Source of the DNA: Paralichthys olivaceus
Taxonomy: Eukaryota > Chordata > Actinopteri > Pleuronectiformes > Paralichthyidae
Reading direction: 5' to 3'
Assembly: GCF_024713975.1 (NCBI RefSeq)
Contig: NC_091111.1
Coordinates: 5,579,001-5,643,000, forward strand
DNA length: 64,000 nt
Shown: positions 22,881 through 35,665 of the stretch, piece by piece
Position numbering within the stretch: position 1 is the first letter of the stretch
How the letters are laid out: every line of letters begins with the position of its first letter
Notes under the pieces: generated by a model
Database searches by the model: none
Seen by the model: only the letters and a program-made list of their open reading frames with translations
Told to the model about the DNA's origin: nothing
Position numbers and translations under genes: made by a program

Positions 22881-25800
22881 ACTAAGCACTGGAAGTAAGT
22901 TTAGATTTGCTCTGTTTTATAAGTAACATTTTGAAAACCTTTTTAAATACCATTAGACTCATTTGAAAAGATGGATCTCTGATTAAATGGTTTCACATTG
23001 ACCAAAGCAGTGGAAAAACAACCTCAACTAATAAAATGCTTACCAATAAAAAAAATTCCCCGCAAGATGACGAATGGCTTGTAATGGAAAATGGAAAATT
23101 CAAGTTGAATACAGCAATGCAATAACATATAATAATTAATAAAATGAATGAAACAATTATAGTGCATCTAAGTGAATAAGTGTTTTAATAAGATGGTTCT
23201 CATGCTTGAGAAAACAATCTAAATCAACTCCAGATTACCAAAAGGTCTGTCTTATCAGGCATTGTTATTTGTAAAATATACGATTTACAGTGGGTTTTTT
23301 ATGATTTCCTTTCTTTAATGAAACACAGATTCAGTATTTATTAGAGGTCCAATAGATCTTATCTGATAATTATTAAACCTTTTTTCAGAAATGGCCAGTA
23401 TTTGACGATTGAACTGGATTTGCAGTAGGAACATATTTGAGGACAGTTTTTAGTGTTCCCGGAGTTGTGTGCTCCTGTGGATGAATCAGACCTTTTCCTG
23501 GTTTTATTGCTCCCCTGTGAGTCTGTCACAGTACATAAAAATCATGGTATCCAACTGCAGCTTACTAGACTTAACACGAGTTAACTTGTGGACTGATGCC
23601 ATGGCACAGCATGATGATGCATTGCCACTGGGTCTTGGCATCTGCGTCTTACTTCTGATCCCCGACCTGTGACATGATATAAAAAGCTACTTTCTGCAAG
23701 GTGATGAAGGACAAGAAGACGAAACAGCATCTGACAGTATCTTTTTTGTAATCAATTGATCCCTGGCAGATATCAACCTGGCATATTTGATCATTCTTGA
23801 AACAGAAGGGCAGATATTTGTCTCAGCCAAGAAACTGCTTGTTATTCGATAGAAGCTGGGTGAGATGAATGGCCTCAAAGAAAGGGGCTGCTACAAGCAT
23901 GTCAGGTCTGGTGGGTCATGCTTCACTACAGCCGTGGAACAGTGAGGTCCTCATACATGTCCTTTCAATGACCAAAAGACCCTCACAGCCACGAAGATGG
24001 CTACTGTGGTCTCATTCCAAAGAACTCAGCATATCAGCAGTGACAGCCTTTATTGCCATTACCTTAAACACCCACTCCCTATCTATCCACTCTTTATCTG
24101 TCAGAGCATCAGAAAGACCTACCTGTCAACTTCTTAGAGTGCACCACAGTCTTCTGATATGCTGAGGTGTCCGCGCTAATGTGCGTTTAAATGCTCAACG
24201 CTTGTGTAAGCCTCTTAAGGATTGGATCTTCAGACAAAGAGGGTAGATCTCTTCATTTCTGTCTTAAATGCAGAATAACTGGGCTTCCAGCACGATGTTT
24301 GGAGATGGAGTTGACCCAGAGACCCATTCTGTTCTGTTCCCTATTTCCTGTCTACCACATTCTTCTGTCCAGGTGTACGCATCACTGATCTCCTCTTGTC
24401 ATTTGGGATTTGGAGAGAGTCTATTTTTAACCACCCTCTGCTGAATTTGACTGAGTTCATTCTATGCTACACTCCTCTCCCCCTCAGTGAAAATTGCTAG
24501 TTTATACCCATTGGGCAGGCTCAGCTAAAGCTTTTATCCATAACGACATCATTGCTGCATACTCTGACAACAGCTGAAAGGGTGAATAAGCCATACAACC
24601 CAAACTACATGCTGAGCTGAGGGGACTTGAGAGATACAGTTTTTAGACAGAACCTTCTGCTTTAGCCAACGAATATTAAAAGTTTGTCACGGTGCAGGAG
24701 GCTCAGTTTCAGTGCTTTGTACCCTCAAGGGACAGAGACATGGGAAAAGTGCATCATCCGTGCCCTGTGTGAGTTTTGGCATGATATGCACTCTGCAGCA
24801 TGTTTTCTACTCTGTGGACAGTGTTGTTGGTAAACCCCCTGAGGCTCAGCCATTGGTTGTGCAAGAGTATCTTTGAAGGATCCCCTTGGCTGTCTGTGCA
24901 CACTCAAGAAGTAAGATGGCAGCTTTGCTAAGAGGAACATCTATTGATGTCTCCATGCAACGTTGAGGTCCTGCATATTTTAGTCATTAGCGTTTGTAAT
25001 AAAACAGGCTAAGGATTGTGTTATGAAAACATGAAACTGCAAAGGGTTTGAGAAGTAGCTGCAAGCTGTTGCACTGCTATTGATGACAAATGTTGTCTCT
25101 TTTAACTCCAACCTTTTCCTTCATATAAAACTTTAAAAAAAAGACCTGCACCTACTTTGAGATGTTTTTCCTGTCCTGACAATTGATTTCAGGTGTTATA
25201 AATCTTTTTGACTTGATAGCTTGAAACTAAGCAGCTCCAACAGGCTGGCGGGCCTGTATCTGTCAGGTTTATTTAGCCGACCGCGGTGGTATCACCTTCC
25301 ACCTCCACACCCACTGTCCCCAGACACCATACAGTGTCTCCTCATTATGTCAGGTCTGATATGCAAAGTAGTCCTAGGGATGACTGTTGCATTAGTAGAG
25401 AGACAGGGGCGATGTTTTTGTGTATGTGCATAAGAGGATGTGTGTTTGTGTCTGGATGGGTTCCCTAGCCAGTGGCAAGACAGTTGCTATGATTTGAGAG
25501 AGAGAATATCACGTTCAGCGTCATCTTCCCAAACAGATAAACACACACATCTTATCCGCCTCCTGCAGGCGCAGCCTCAGAGCAGGCCCAATATGGAAAT
25601 GTAGTCAAATGGCCAACTGGCATCAGCAACAGGATAAGAGACTATAGACTTTGTTGTCAGGGTGATTCTCCTGCCTCAGGATTTAATCATAGGTTTCCTG
25701 TCTTTCAGGATGGATGTCTGTTTTTGTTTACTCTAAAAGCGTGTGTAACAAAAGCAGCCGTATTTACACATTTTACTTGGGCGTACACTGGAATGTGTGT

Positions 25801-27399
25801 GTGTGCGTGCGTGTGTGTTGGCTGGATGCAGAATCAGTGGACTGAGAAACAGAAAGCTCACCCAGCCATTTGGCTGCAGTCCTAATTGGCTGTGCGCTGT
25901 TGACAGGATGCTGACAGAGCACATCGCACAGACAGGTACTCTGTTTCTCTCTGTTTTCATCTTCTGGGTTTGTGAAATTATTTCCTCAGAGGAATTCCCT
26001 GCTCTACTCATTTTCAGGCACAAAAAAATGTGAGTGGTGCCCTCTGACAAGTTACAAAGCTTGTTGTTTTTCCAGTGTTTGGATAGAGAAAAAAAGGGAA
26101 CGTGGAGTCTGGAGATACGCCAGCTTTAATGAGACTGCTCTGTGCTGCTTATCGGGCATTGGTGGTTCACTGTTCAGTGACCTGCCTGGCCTCAGAATGT
26201 GTGCCTGTGTGGACACATGCACTCGCACCTATAGCTATAAATGAGCATTCACACATACATGCTGGGATTCTTGTCATGTTTAAGCAAGTAAAGGTGTATG
26301 CATGCATTCATGCACCACTGCAAAACACTCTGCAGCTTTGCACTTAAAAAACGGAAAGAGTGCAGTTCATCATAATGGCAAACGTGACTCTGCAGGGGAC
26401 ACAAACAGGGCTTTTGATAGACAGCAGAAAGCAGTGGGGTGTAAATAAAAGAGGGGGAGGGGACGTTAGCAGCATTTGAAACGAACAATGTCTAAAGGAA
26501 AGGAAAGATTGCTGCCTCTGGGTGCTTTTACCCAACACTTTACTTTGATGGATCACAATGATATCACTTAATGCACTTCTTTCTCTCGCTGCCGCTCATT
26601 CACAAACACATTTACTCAATCTGGCGTCCCTTCAGGTGTCTTTTCACATTGTTTACACTTTGGGGAAGTTATGTCACAAACTGTATGCCTTCCAGAGGTG
26701 CAGCTCTGCTCTACTCAGTCAGCCATGTTGTCAAAGAATAACAGAATCATCCTGGCCATCAGTCTAGACTCAAGGATAAAGGAGATGTCATTTTTTAGCC
26801 ATCAAGGCCCCTGGGTTATGAAAAACCTTGGCTGACAACTCTAAGTCAGCTTAATTTATGTATTTGTTGTATTTTGCCCACATTTCCTCTTCCTCCCTCC
26901 CTGTGTAATTTTTTTAGATTGTGAGATTTTGGGTAATACATTAATACACTCTCTGGTGGCAAGTTAGATTAGACGATTGACACCATACTCATGTCTGTCC
27001 ATTTTGATATAAAGCTACAGGTACAATATCATTCTACAGCCAGTTAGTTTAGCAAAGCAATATCTCTGGAAACCAGAAATATTTCCACAAATGCTGTATC
27101 CACGCTGTCAGCAGAAAGGTAGTTCATGCATTATTCTAAGATGGTCACCCCTGCCAGCCTTATAGTTGGATCATTTCAATTAGCCTGAATTGGCTACTAA
27201 CAAGTGACAGCAGATATGGACAAAGTATAAGCTCGTTTAAATGGACTCTATTTCTGACATTTTTTAATTCGGAGAACAACTAAGAGGCACCAAAGTGTCA
27301 TTTTTCACTTTAGTTTTGTAATTTCGATGGCTTAACAATAGAAAATACTAAAATAATGGAAAATATGCAACACTCTAAACTAAGGTGGTCGTTACTTCA

Positions 27400-27855
27400 T
27401 AAACTGTATCAACATGATGGCCCCCCCAAAAGTGAGGCCAAACTGTCTTGACAACCCCCTGGTGGCTGCGCTATAGGTCATAAACCCCACCTCCTCCTTG
27501 TTATTGGATTAGGCATGTACATGCCAAATAATATTTTCTCAAACATGGTTTCTGTCATTTTAGGTTCATATCTCACTGTACAAATTTTCAGCATCAAATT
27601 TTGAATTTAGTCAATTCAGTGCTATAAACACGGTATGAATGATATCGATTGATTGCTCAGACTGACTTGTGATTGGTCAAGCATGTGTATTGGTGGGACC
27701 TCAATACCACAGCTCCACTCCACAACCATGACTGCACAGACTCTGGCTCCAAATAATGTCTTCGGGGCAAGATGGCAGCGTTTGTTTATGGGATGTTTTG
27801 GCTTCATTGCTAGATAGTGGGAGGAGTGGAGGCACATTGTCCAACTTTATATACT
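27400..27855. repeat. Dispersed repeat, fullest local copy
   Basis: It contains ccccctggtggctgcgctat, then aggtcataaaccccacctcctcc (27455-27502). The part matched near 41000 is 27732-27830: tctggctccaaataatgtct, gcaagatggcagcg, tgttttggcttcattgct and gtgggaggagtgg. Related fragments occur at 35590-35665 and 40965-41110 in reverse orientation. This is one family seen three times in the window. Confidence 0.55.
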
Positions 27856-27945
27856 GTGCATAGTTAGCATGCTGATGTTAGCACTTAGCTCAAAGCACTG
27901 CTGTGCCTAAGTACAGCTTCACAGAGCTGCTAGTATGGGTGTAGA
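27856..27945. repeat. Fragment of a widespread percomorph repeat
   Basis: It reads tagttagcatgctgatgtta, then gcacttagctcaaagcactg, ctgtgcctaagtacagcttc and acagagctgctagtatggg. I recognise this phrase from memory as a very common dispersed element of spiny-rayed fishes. It directly abuts the previous repeat. Confidence 0.6.
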
Positions 27946-29269
27946 CATTTATTCATTAATAATTTATTTACAACAGGATCAATTAATAATTTAAAAAATA
28001 TCTAATGGTTTATTAACGTAGCTTTTTATTTTGGCCCTTAAGACCAAGTTTATCATGCCTATTACCTGCAGTATATGTGTCCTTAAACCAAAGGGAGAGT
28101 TTAAAAGGTGATGATGGGCTGAGCGCAAAAAGACAAGAATCCAGTGAGTCTCGCTCTTTAATGTTGCCTCTCTTTCTCCATGATGTAGCATCTCTCTTTC
28201 TTTCATTCTTTAACTCTTAAATCATGATCTCTCTTTCTATTACATTTTTATGACTGAGAAATCAACAGCCATAATGAGGGGCAGCTCAATGATTAAGATA
28301 TTTTCACTGTTTCTTTCTGTCTTTCTGAGACCTTGAGGGCACAGGGTCTCCCAAGTTAAATGTGCTCCAAGTGCTGAGAGTTCCCCTTATGTATTTTAAA
28401 ATATTCAGCTGATGATCCAATTTTAATGAAGCTCTTCCACTGGAACTGTTAATAGCATCTGATCATGACGTCCACGATCCTTTGCTTATTCTTCTTTTTA
28501 AAGATGGTTGGTGTTTGAGTTTTTCACTGGTATGTGCAGCAACCTTCAGTGTGGCATCTGCCCTTTTTATCCATCCTTTGGGGGGTGTAATGGCATGAAA
28601 GAAAATATAAAGTAAAGCCAGTGACATTAAATGTGTGTTATTGTGCAAGTGCGTTGTTGTTGTCAGTCAGCAGGGTTTTATATTCCCTCCACACTGAAAT
28701 CCCAGGAAAACATCTGGGGCTAAACAGCAGTTTGCTATGTAGGGCTCATTACAGTGAATTTCTTCCCTCTGAGAATTTATAATCCCCCCCGGCATATAAG
28801 ACAGTGGGATGTAGGGATCAGTACGTCCGTTCCTGCTTCCATCGTTCATGCAATAATTGGTTTCAGTGGCAGAATCTTTCAATGAAACCTCACAATTTTG
28901 TTAATCAGGTAGTGAAATGTTGCCTTCTGAGATTTTGGGGTTGCCCGTCATTTCCTGGTAACGCTTGTTTTAGCAGTCGCCCATTTGGAATACAGTTGCT
29001 CATCCACTATCTTGCAAGTTTTCCATTGGTATTGACCACAGTCTGGTCACATCAGCTGCCTTAGATGTGACAATGCTTCTGTCTGAAGAATGCTCACCAC
29101 TGTTTCCTGTTATAAAGGTGGGTGTTCTGCTTGACTTTACCTTCTGGTAAGAGGAAGGAAATGTGAGACACAGATGAGGAATATTTGGTGTTGTTGATTT
29201 AAAAATGATTTTGCAATTAATCTAATATCAAAGTAGATGACAATTATTTATAAATTGTCACCATGATCA

Positions 29270-29460
29270 CCACTTTGGTCCAGACTGAATCGTCTCAAAA
29301 ATGAATGAATAGATTGACACTAAACTTGGTAGAATGACAACTTTAAGAACTAGTGCCCCCATCAGCTTTTACATTTGTTATGAAAGATACCTGAAAATAC
29401 AATGACTTTTGCATCAAGCTCATTAGCAACTGTTAGCAAGCGAAAGTACATCTTCACAAA
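29270..29460. repeat. Decayed dispersed repeat (same widespread family, 5' part)
   Basis: The order of phrases (gactgaatcgtctcaaaaat, gattgacactaaacttgg, gtgcccccatcagctttta, aatgacttttgcatcaagct, ctcattagcaactgttagca) follows the layout of the family whose end is seen at 27856-27945. The copy is strongly diverged. Recognition is from memory. Confidence 0.4.
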
Positions 29461-32400
29461 CTATCTTGCATGGCTCAGAATGAGTCTAAGCCAGGCCTGT
29501 TCAGACAATAACAAGTGGATAAGGTGAAGTTATTCCTTGTTCACCTGGCATTAAAATGTGTCCTGAGTGTGTCTCCTGTGACCTCTTGTCAGATGTTTCT
29601 TCCCCGCTCCGTATGCAAATAAACAAGTACATCATTTGTATTTGCAAAGACAAAACAATGTTGTTTTTAGCCAGTCTGAGTGTACAGATATGTCCAATGG
29701 TGCCAGTATTGATATTGTGGCTGTGGCCCCCAACAGATCAATGTATGGACACTGAGACATGTACAAGTGCTTTCAGTTCATACTAAAACTGTTGCAGATC
29801 AGAGGACGACAGATGAGTAGGCTCTACTTCATATGTGGCCCAGGACGTGTTTGTGCTTGAAATGAAACTTACCTAGTGCTCTAGGGAATTTCAAAGGTGA
29901 TCGTTTGCTTGTGTCACACACATTCCACTCATAACACTGCATCAGTAGCTCAGCTGTGAGCTGAGCAACGCTGCCAGGGGATCATAGAGCACAGCAGTAA
30001 TACCAGGGTACTTGTCAATGTCTGGGCCCATAGGCTTGGCCTCGTCACCGCTCTCCAAAGCTGACATCAGATTGGCTGTCACCTCCTTTTATTATCAAGA
30101 GTCCGCCTCTGTAGTGTCAAGCCACTGTAGCAACTCACAACTGGAGAGTTGAGAGGCAGGTGTTGCACACGTGGTGCGGAGCCATCTGAGGACAGGATGA
30201 GAGGCACTGACTCATAAACACAAGAGAGAACACGGTGTATAATTGCCCAAGTTCTGCCGTGCCTTCCCAAATCAATTCGGTAGGTTGTGCAGGGGTCAAG
30301 CTCATTACAGTTCTTGCATATGTGTGGTTGATTGGCTAATAGCGTGAAAAAGAAGCAGTTGTCAACATCATCCAGACTCACTGCCTGTGCTGAACATTTG
30401 CACATTTGAATAAGTTCTGAGGAGAGACGCTGAATTTGATGAAAAAATATTTGTTGGACCCTCATGAAGGGAAAGTGAAGATGTGGAACTCAATATCCTC
30501 CAGCCAGATCACGTTAACATGAAAGAGTGTAGTTTCAGCTTTAGGTTCATGTGTGTGTGTGTGTGCTCAACATTTGGATGTGCGTGGGATGGCCGGATGT
30601 CAGAGAAAGAATGAGAAATGGAGAGAGAGTTAGAGAGAGCAGCTCCGTCATGCATGTATACTGTACAGGACGAGTGTACTTGCGTGTTTTCGCACAATGG
30701 GAATTTCTCGGTGCTGAACTCAGCAAATTCTGTTGCGTCTCCAGCGGTGTTGCTAACATGAATATTCATGAGGTCCTCTCGTCTTCGGTAAAAGCCTCAT
30801 GGCGTTCCACTGAGGCCGTTGGGGGGGCGCTTTGTGCACTTTGTGTGCACTGTTGAGGTGAATCAGTGTTTCATCGCAGCTGTGTTTTCCAAATTTCAAG
30901 TTTTAGACATAAGATATAATTAACATCTTACCTGGTATATCTCACGTACCTGCCTGTATGAGTCATTTTCATTGCTTTATATTAAACACACACACACACA
31001 CACTGTGAATGTGGTGAAAAACAGCCCCTAAAGCTCTCTGTTTATGAATAAGTAAATAGAATTTCCTGTCCAGCAGTAGCTTTCCCCCCCCCTCAGCCCA
31101 GCCTATCCCTTCTAGCTATTTTTTCCCCTCACATGGTCCTTTCTAACAACCACAGATACTCAAACCTATCACCCCTTTGGCCTAACAGGCCTACTTTCAC
31201 CTCCAGCTGCAACAGCGCCAGTACGCCTGCATCTTCCATTCTTATGTAACCCTCAGAAGGAGGGCGAGCAGTGGAGCAGGCTCGCTCTGTCTTTATGTTC
31301 TGGCTTCAATGAGCCTCAGTGATGCCCAGGGATGCGTGTTAAACCCCGCAGACTGCGCACTGGAACGTACATAAAGACACAGCGCCCCCAGCGCAGAAGC
31401 ACAGCCCCTTCTACCTGACCCATCCATCCACATGCATGTTTAAAGCGGAAATGAATGGGCTGATTTGTCTGCGTCTCTTCATAAGGAAACATTCTGTTCC
31501 TTTTATCTGTCAGCGAACTAATGCAGTGGGCTGGGGGAAGGCTGGAGAAAAAGGGCTTTTATTGTGAAATGGATGCACCCTTTAATGGATTAGAAGGAGT
31601 GAGAGAGAGACGACATGTTGAGAAGAGAAAAGGGAGAGGACGCACTAATGGAATCCACCATCATCCAATCATTTTCAAGTCAAAATAATTCCCATAGGCT
31701 TTTTATAGTGACACATTATTTTCGCTTCTGAGGTGATTATAACTGTTCACAGTCTGATGCAACCATGCTTAATTGAGGTATGATAATAATGTGAGTGGGC
31801 GCTTCCAAAAAGGTTGAGAATCGGCTTTTCCAGTGATGTTATTAAGAGTACATCTGCCCTCATTAATGTTTCATTGGGTCAGAGCTAACAGTAGCGTCAC
31901 CAGAAAAGTCTTACCCACCTAAATGAATACCTGCCACACTGCATTAGCTCTGTATTACAGGCACGCCCCATGGCACGAAGACACCTTGGCAATCCTGTGT
32001 CGAGCATGCTTGCATATAATTTGCATGTTCTTCCCTTGTGTTTCCTCTGGGCGTCACGTGTTCTTCCTTAACATACAGAGGAGCAGGTTTGGCTGAATTG
32101 GAAACTAATCTTCCAGTGAGTGTGAGTGTGAAGGTGTTCAGGTAGAGCTGAGATGAGGACTTTTAACAGAAAATATATATATTTAGTTTTTTTGCTTAAT
32201 AATAACTTTAGTTGTCATTCATGGTCAAAAATGTGGTCTTGGACCCTGTATCTTAAGGGTCTGTGCAGAGACATGTACTGCATCTCTCTCTCTCATTTCC
32301 TGTCATTAAGGTTCACCAATACACATGCACCTATACAAAAACTACTAATACTTAATTGATTATTCTTTGAGCTGGGACATATCTGAAAGAAGCTTTTACC

Positions 32401-33315
32401 ATTGTCTTCTCATTATTCTATTGGGTCTCATTATCGCTCTTCTGTGTCACTGACCCAGGTCGGGCTCTGTGCCCAGCTTGCCCAGGCTCTGTGCCCGCTG
32501 GCCTTTATTTGCCCCCTTCACTTGTTGCCCCTCTCACGAGGTTAATTGTGGGCCTGTGGCTGCTTCAGCCCCAAGCAGAGCTCTGGTGAGTTCATCTGCC
32601 CTCACCAGGCTACAGCCCCTGTATTATTTATCAGCTATCTCAGGTGACCTCTCATAAACACCCCATTATCATTTCGGATCCAATGTCTCATTAGTGGCCC
32701 ATTCAGCTTCCTCAAATATTGCTTTTGTGACTCCAGTGGACTGCCATCCAGCTGCCCTCATCCGACCAATTGATCCTTGACTGTCTGTCATTCGCCAGCC
32801 GGTGAACGTGATTGTGATTGGCCCTCGACGGAGAGTTCAGGTGTTCCAGCGGAAACCGAAGATGTCTCGGCCTGTGTTGCTGTCACTGCCCTTGTCTCAG
32901 GTTTTCAACCATAAGGTCCCCCCCACAAGTCCTCCAAGTAACTGCAGGTGAAGTGCACTGCCCCCCCCCAGACTGACCCCCCACTCCCCTTGGCCCGTAT
33001 GCCAGGCACTTTGTAGCATTCAACAAACAGAATGTGTGTGTGGGTGGGTGGGTGGGGGTTTATTTACAATGCAACTCTCCGTATCCCAGAGGAACATGGA
33101 ATAAAAGGATATTTTTAGTTCAACAAGCAATGCCTCTGTGTATTTAGCCTTTGACCCTCCATTAACACTGGACTGCCTTCGCTGGGCCAGACCTTTGTCC
33201 GCTTAGATTGGGCTCTCGACACTCAAAATACTGCCGCTCCATTACTAGCCCGGTTGCCTTGAGCACTTACATAAAGTATGCTCTGTTGCTTTTGTATAGC
33301 CTGTGTGTATGTATC

Positions 33316-33350
33316 TGTGTGTGTGTGTGTGTGTGTGCGTGTGTGTGTGT
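33316..33350. repeat. (GT)n microsatellite
   Basis: A GT run of about 17 units with one GC interruption. It leads directly into the repeat that follows. Confidence 0.9.
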
Positions 33351-33359
33351 TAAACCCAT

Positions 33360-33730
33360 GCCGGGAATTGCTTTTTGAGGGTCAAGGCTTAGTTTTAGGG
33401 TTAGTCATTTAGCTGGTGTTTATATTAGATAGTAAACATAAAAGGGAGAGAGGTGAGGAAATGTGAGTAGTGTCAGGGTTATGTGAGTGAAATAGTGGAA
33501 CAAGTTTGTTTGTGTGAGCGTTGTTTCCTGGTGTTTGTCACGTCATTAGGACCGTTTCTACGATAAACACAGACCTTGTCAGGACCAGTGTACCTCGTGG
33601 GGACCAAAGCCCAGTCCTGATGAGGCAACACGACTATGACTTTCTTATGGTTAGAGGTAAGAGGGTTAGGCATGAATTGAACATTTTTTGTTCCACCTCC
33701 AAGGCATCCCAAAAATTAACCAAAAATGAC
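33360..33730. repeat. Degenerate 'ggaccagtgt...ggggaccaaagcc' fish repeat
   Basis: It includes taagagggttaggc, ttagttttagggttag, gtcaggaccagtgtacctcg and tggggaccaaagcccagtcc. This is the GT-microsatellite-associated degenerate repeat common in teleosts (from memory). No coding function. Confidence 0.5.
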
Positions 33731-34339
33731 CCCAAAAAAAATCAATTATGATTTTGATGTTTTGATTAATTATTTAAAGACAGTTGAAAGCATTAACTTT
33801 GTCTCTTGTATTTAAGGTATTTCTTCGCAGAATGATTACTCCCTTTCTAGCCATGAAGATGTATTGTTCAGACAACAGAGAAAAAGGACGACACATACAA
33901 GAATGTATACACATAAACTGACCGCATGCACGCCCAATCCCCCCTGACTGTGCTCGTCAGCACAGCCTTTATTTGTCTCAGTGTCAGCCAGGGCTTAGCC
34001 TTTATTTGATGCTCCACTCTCTCACAGTGTTTTCAAAAAACAAACCAGAGAGGCTGCTAATTAAGGGCCAGGCTGCTGTTTGACTTTAACCAAAGAATCC
34101 TTATTAGTTTGCCAGGCAGTAATTAGAGAGAGGGAGAGAGAGAGGCTGCTTACTGTGCTGTACATCAGTGAGGATTTAATGACTCTTCAGCCAGTTGTAT
34201 GGTGGTTAATGGTTTATATCAGTAGATTAAATACATTATTTCCCTCTGACAGAGAATGATGAAATAATCATCTCAGCTGATTAAAATAACAACAGGGCAT
34301 ATGTTAAATAATTCACTAATAAATAGAAAAGAATAAATC

Positions 34340-34770
34340 ATCCTCCTGTACCAAGACCCTTTGAGGAGGTGGTTTAAGTTCGGTCCTATTCGCAAACTCT
34401 GGTGCAGTTTGTTTGTGGGAACACGATCTGTCCTCGATCCGACCCAGCTACCCGGAGCTAAGCCACTCCATGTGCTTTGCATTCTGGGAAGTAGCAGAGC
34501 ACGCAAACTGTAACAGTTTGTGCACAAGCAGCAGCAGCAGTTAGCCAGAGAGTGAACACAACTGAAAGAAACAAGGTACCTTCTTCCTGTATTTACTTTC
34601 TTGCTCTCGCCGCAGACAAACATCTGAACAATAAATGAACGTTCTCATGTGGACTGTAGTGATGCACTTTGGTTTACATGGATTTTTCTCTGTTTGAAAG
34701 GAAACCGAACCAGGGTGTCATGTTCCCATCACTGTCAATCGGAGCCAGAGTCGATTAAAACCTGTCTACT
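34340..34770. repeat. Dispersed repeat (percomorph non-autonomous element type)
   Basis: The phrases ccaagaccctttgaggaggt, gtttaagttcggtcctat, tctggtgcagtttgtttgtg, tttgcattctgggaagtag, and at the distal end gaaaccgaaccagggtgtca match a common fish repeat as I remember it. A short CAG run sits at 34529-34540. Confidence 0.5.
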
Positions 34771-35589
34771 TTAGTCATTTGACCTGGAAGTGAATGCCAA
34801 TTTGATCTATTCCCATTGCAGACAAAAGCAAAAAGATAGTGGGTGTTTGTGTTTTTTGGAGGGTTTTGGAGTGTGCCCCCTGACAGGCCACCCAAGTCAC
34901 AATAAGCCACTTACAGTTCTTTAAAATTCTCACCATCACCTTGAATCCTCAGCGAAGGCTCATCAAAGCAGGGTGATGATGATGGCCTCACTATTTATAT
35001 CAAAGGTAATTCTGTGTTCTGAATCAGCTCGTGCTCGTCACTGCAGTTTGTGTGGGGAGATGAGGAGATGGAAATCATCTCTTGGCTGGGAAAAGCCAGC
35101 GGACCTCAGCTGGCCAATGAGAGTGGACTGCCAGTTGCCCACCTGGTGACTAGGCCTCTGTGTGGGCGGACACGGCGTAAAGGACACTGCTGCTCTCCAG
35201 CCCTGTCTCTGTGGTAGCATGCACAGATACATATTCACTTTCATATGCATGAGGCCACAGTTCTGTGCCATGTAAGGCAAATAAATGCACGGCTTCCTTT
35301 GTTTGACATATTTCCTCTGCAGAGCTATTTTAATAAAGCAATAAAAAGGTGTTTCATATAGATATGTTTTAATATATATATTTCAGTAACATAGTATCAA
35401 CATTGTAACAACCATATGATTCTTTTATTTTGCAATCATAAAATCTGAGATCTTGGACACACTTTCTATGATATATTTTTATTTTGACGACAAAATCTCC
35501 TCTCCTGTACAAAAAGATATAATATCCAGAACCAAACACTTAAAGTCAATTAATTTGATGTGTGATTTGACTTTTTCATTTTGTTAATG

Positions 35590-35665
35590 TCCCATCCACA
35601 AACATGGAGGAGGTGGGGCCTATGACCTATGCTGCAATCAGCCACCAGGGGGCAGTCTAGATGTT
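35590..35665 (-). repeat. Repeat fragment containing a consensus CTCF-like core
   Basis: The segment ggaggaggtggggcctatga, then cctatgctgcaatcagccac and cagggggcag is the reverse complement of part of the 27400-27855 element. The 14-mer at 35642-35655, CCACCAGGGGGCAG, fits the CTCF core consensus at every position. The copy at 27452-27465 has two differences. Confidence 0.6.

Noticed and set aside
30079-30465. 128-codon open frame, - strand
   Set aside because: No domain, signal or family resemblance, and isolated in the gene-free interval.
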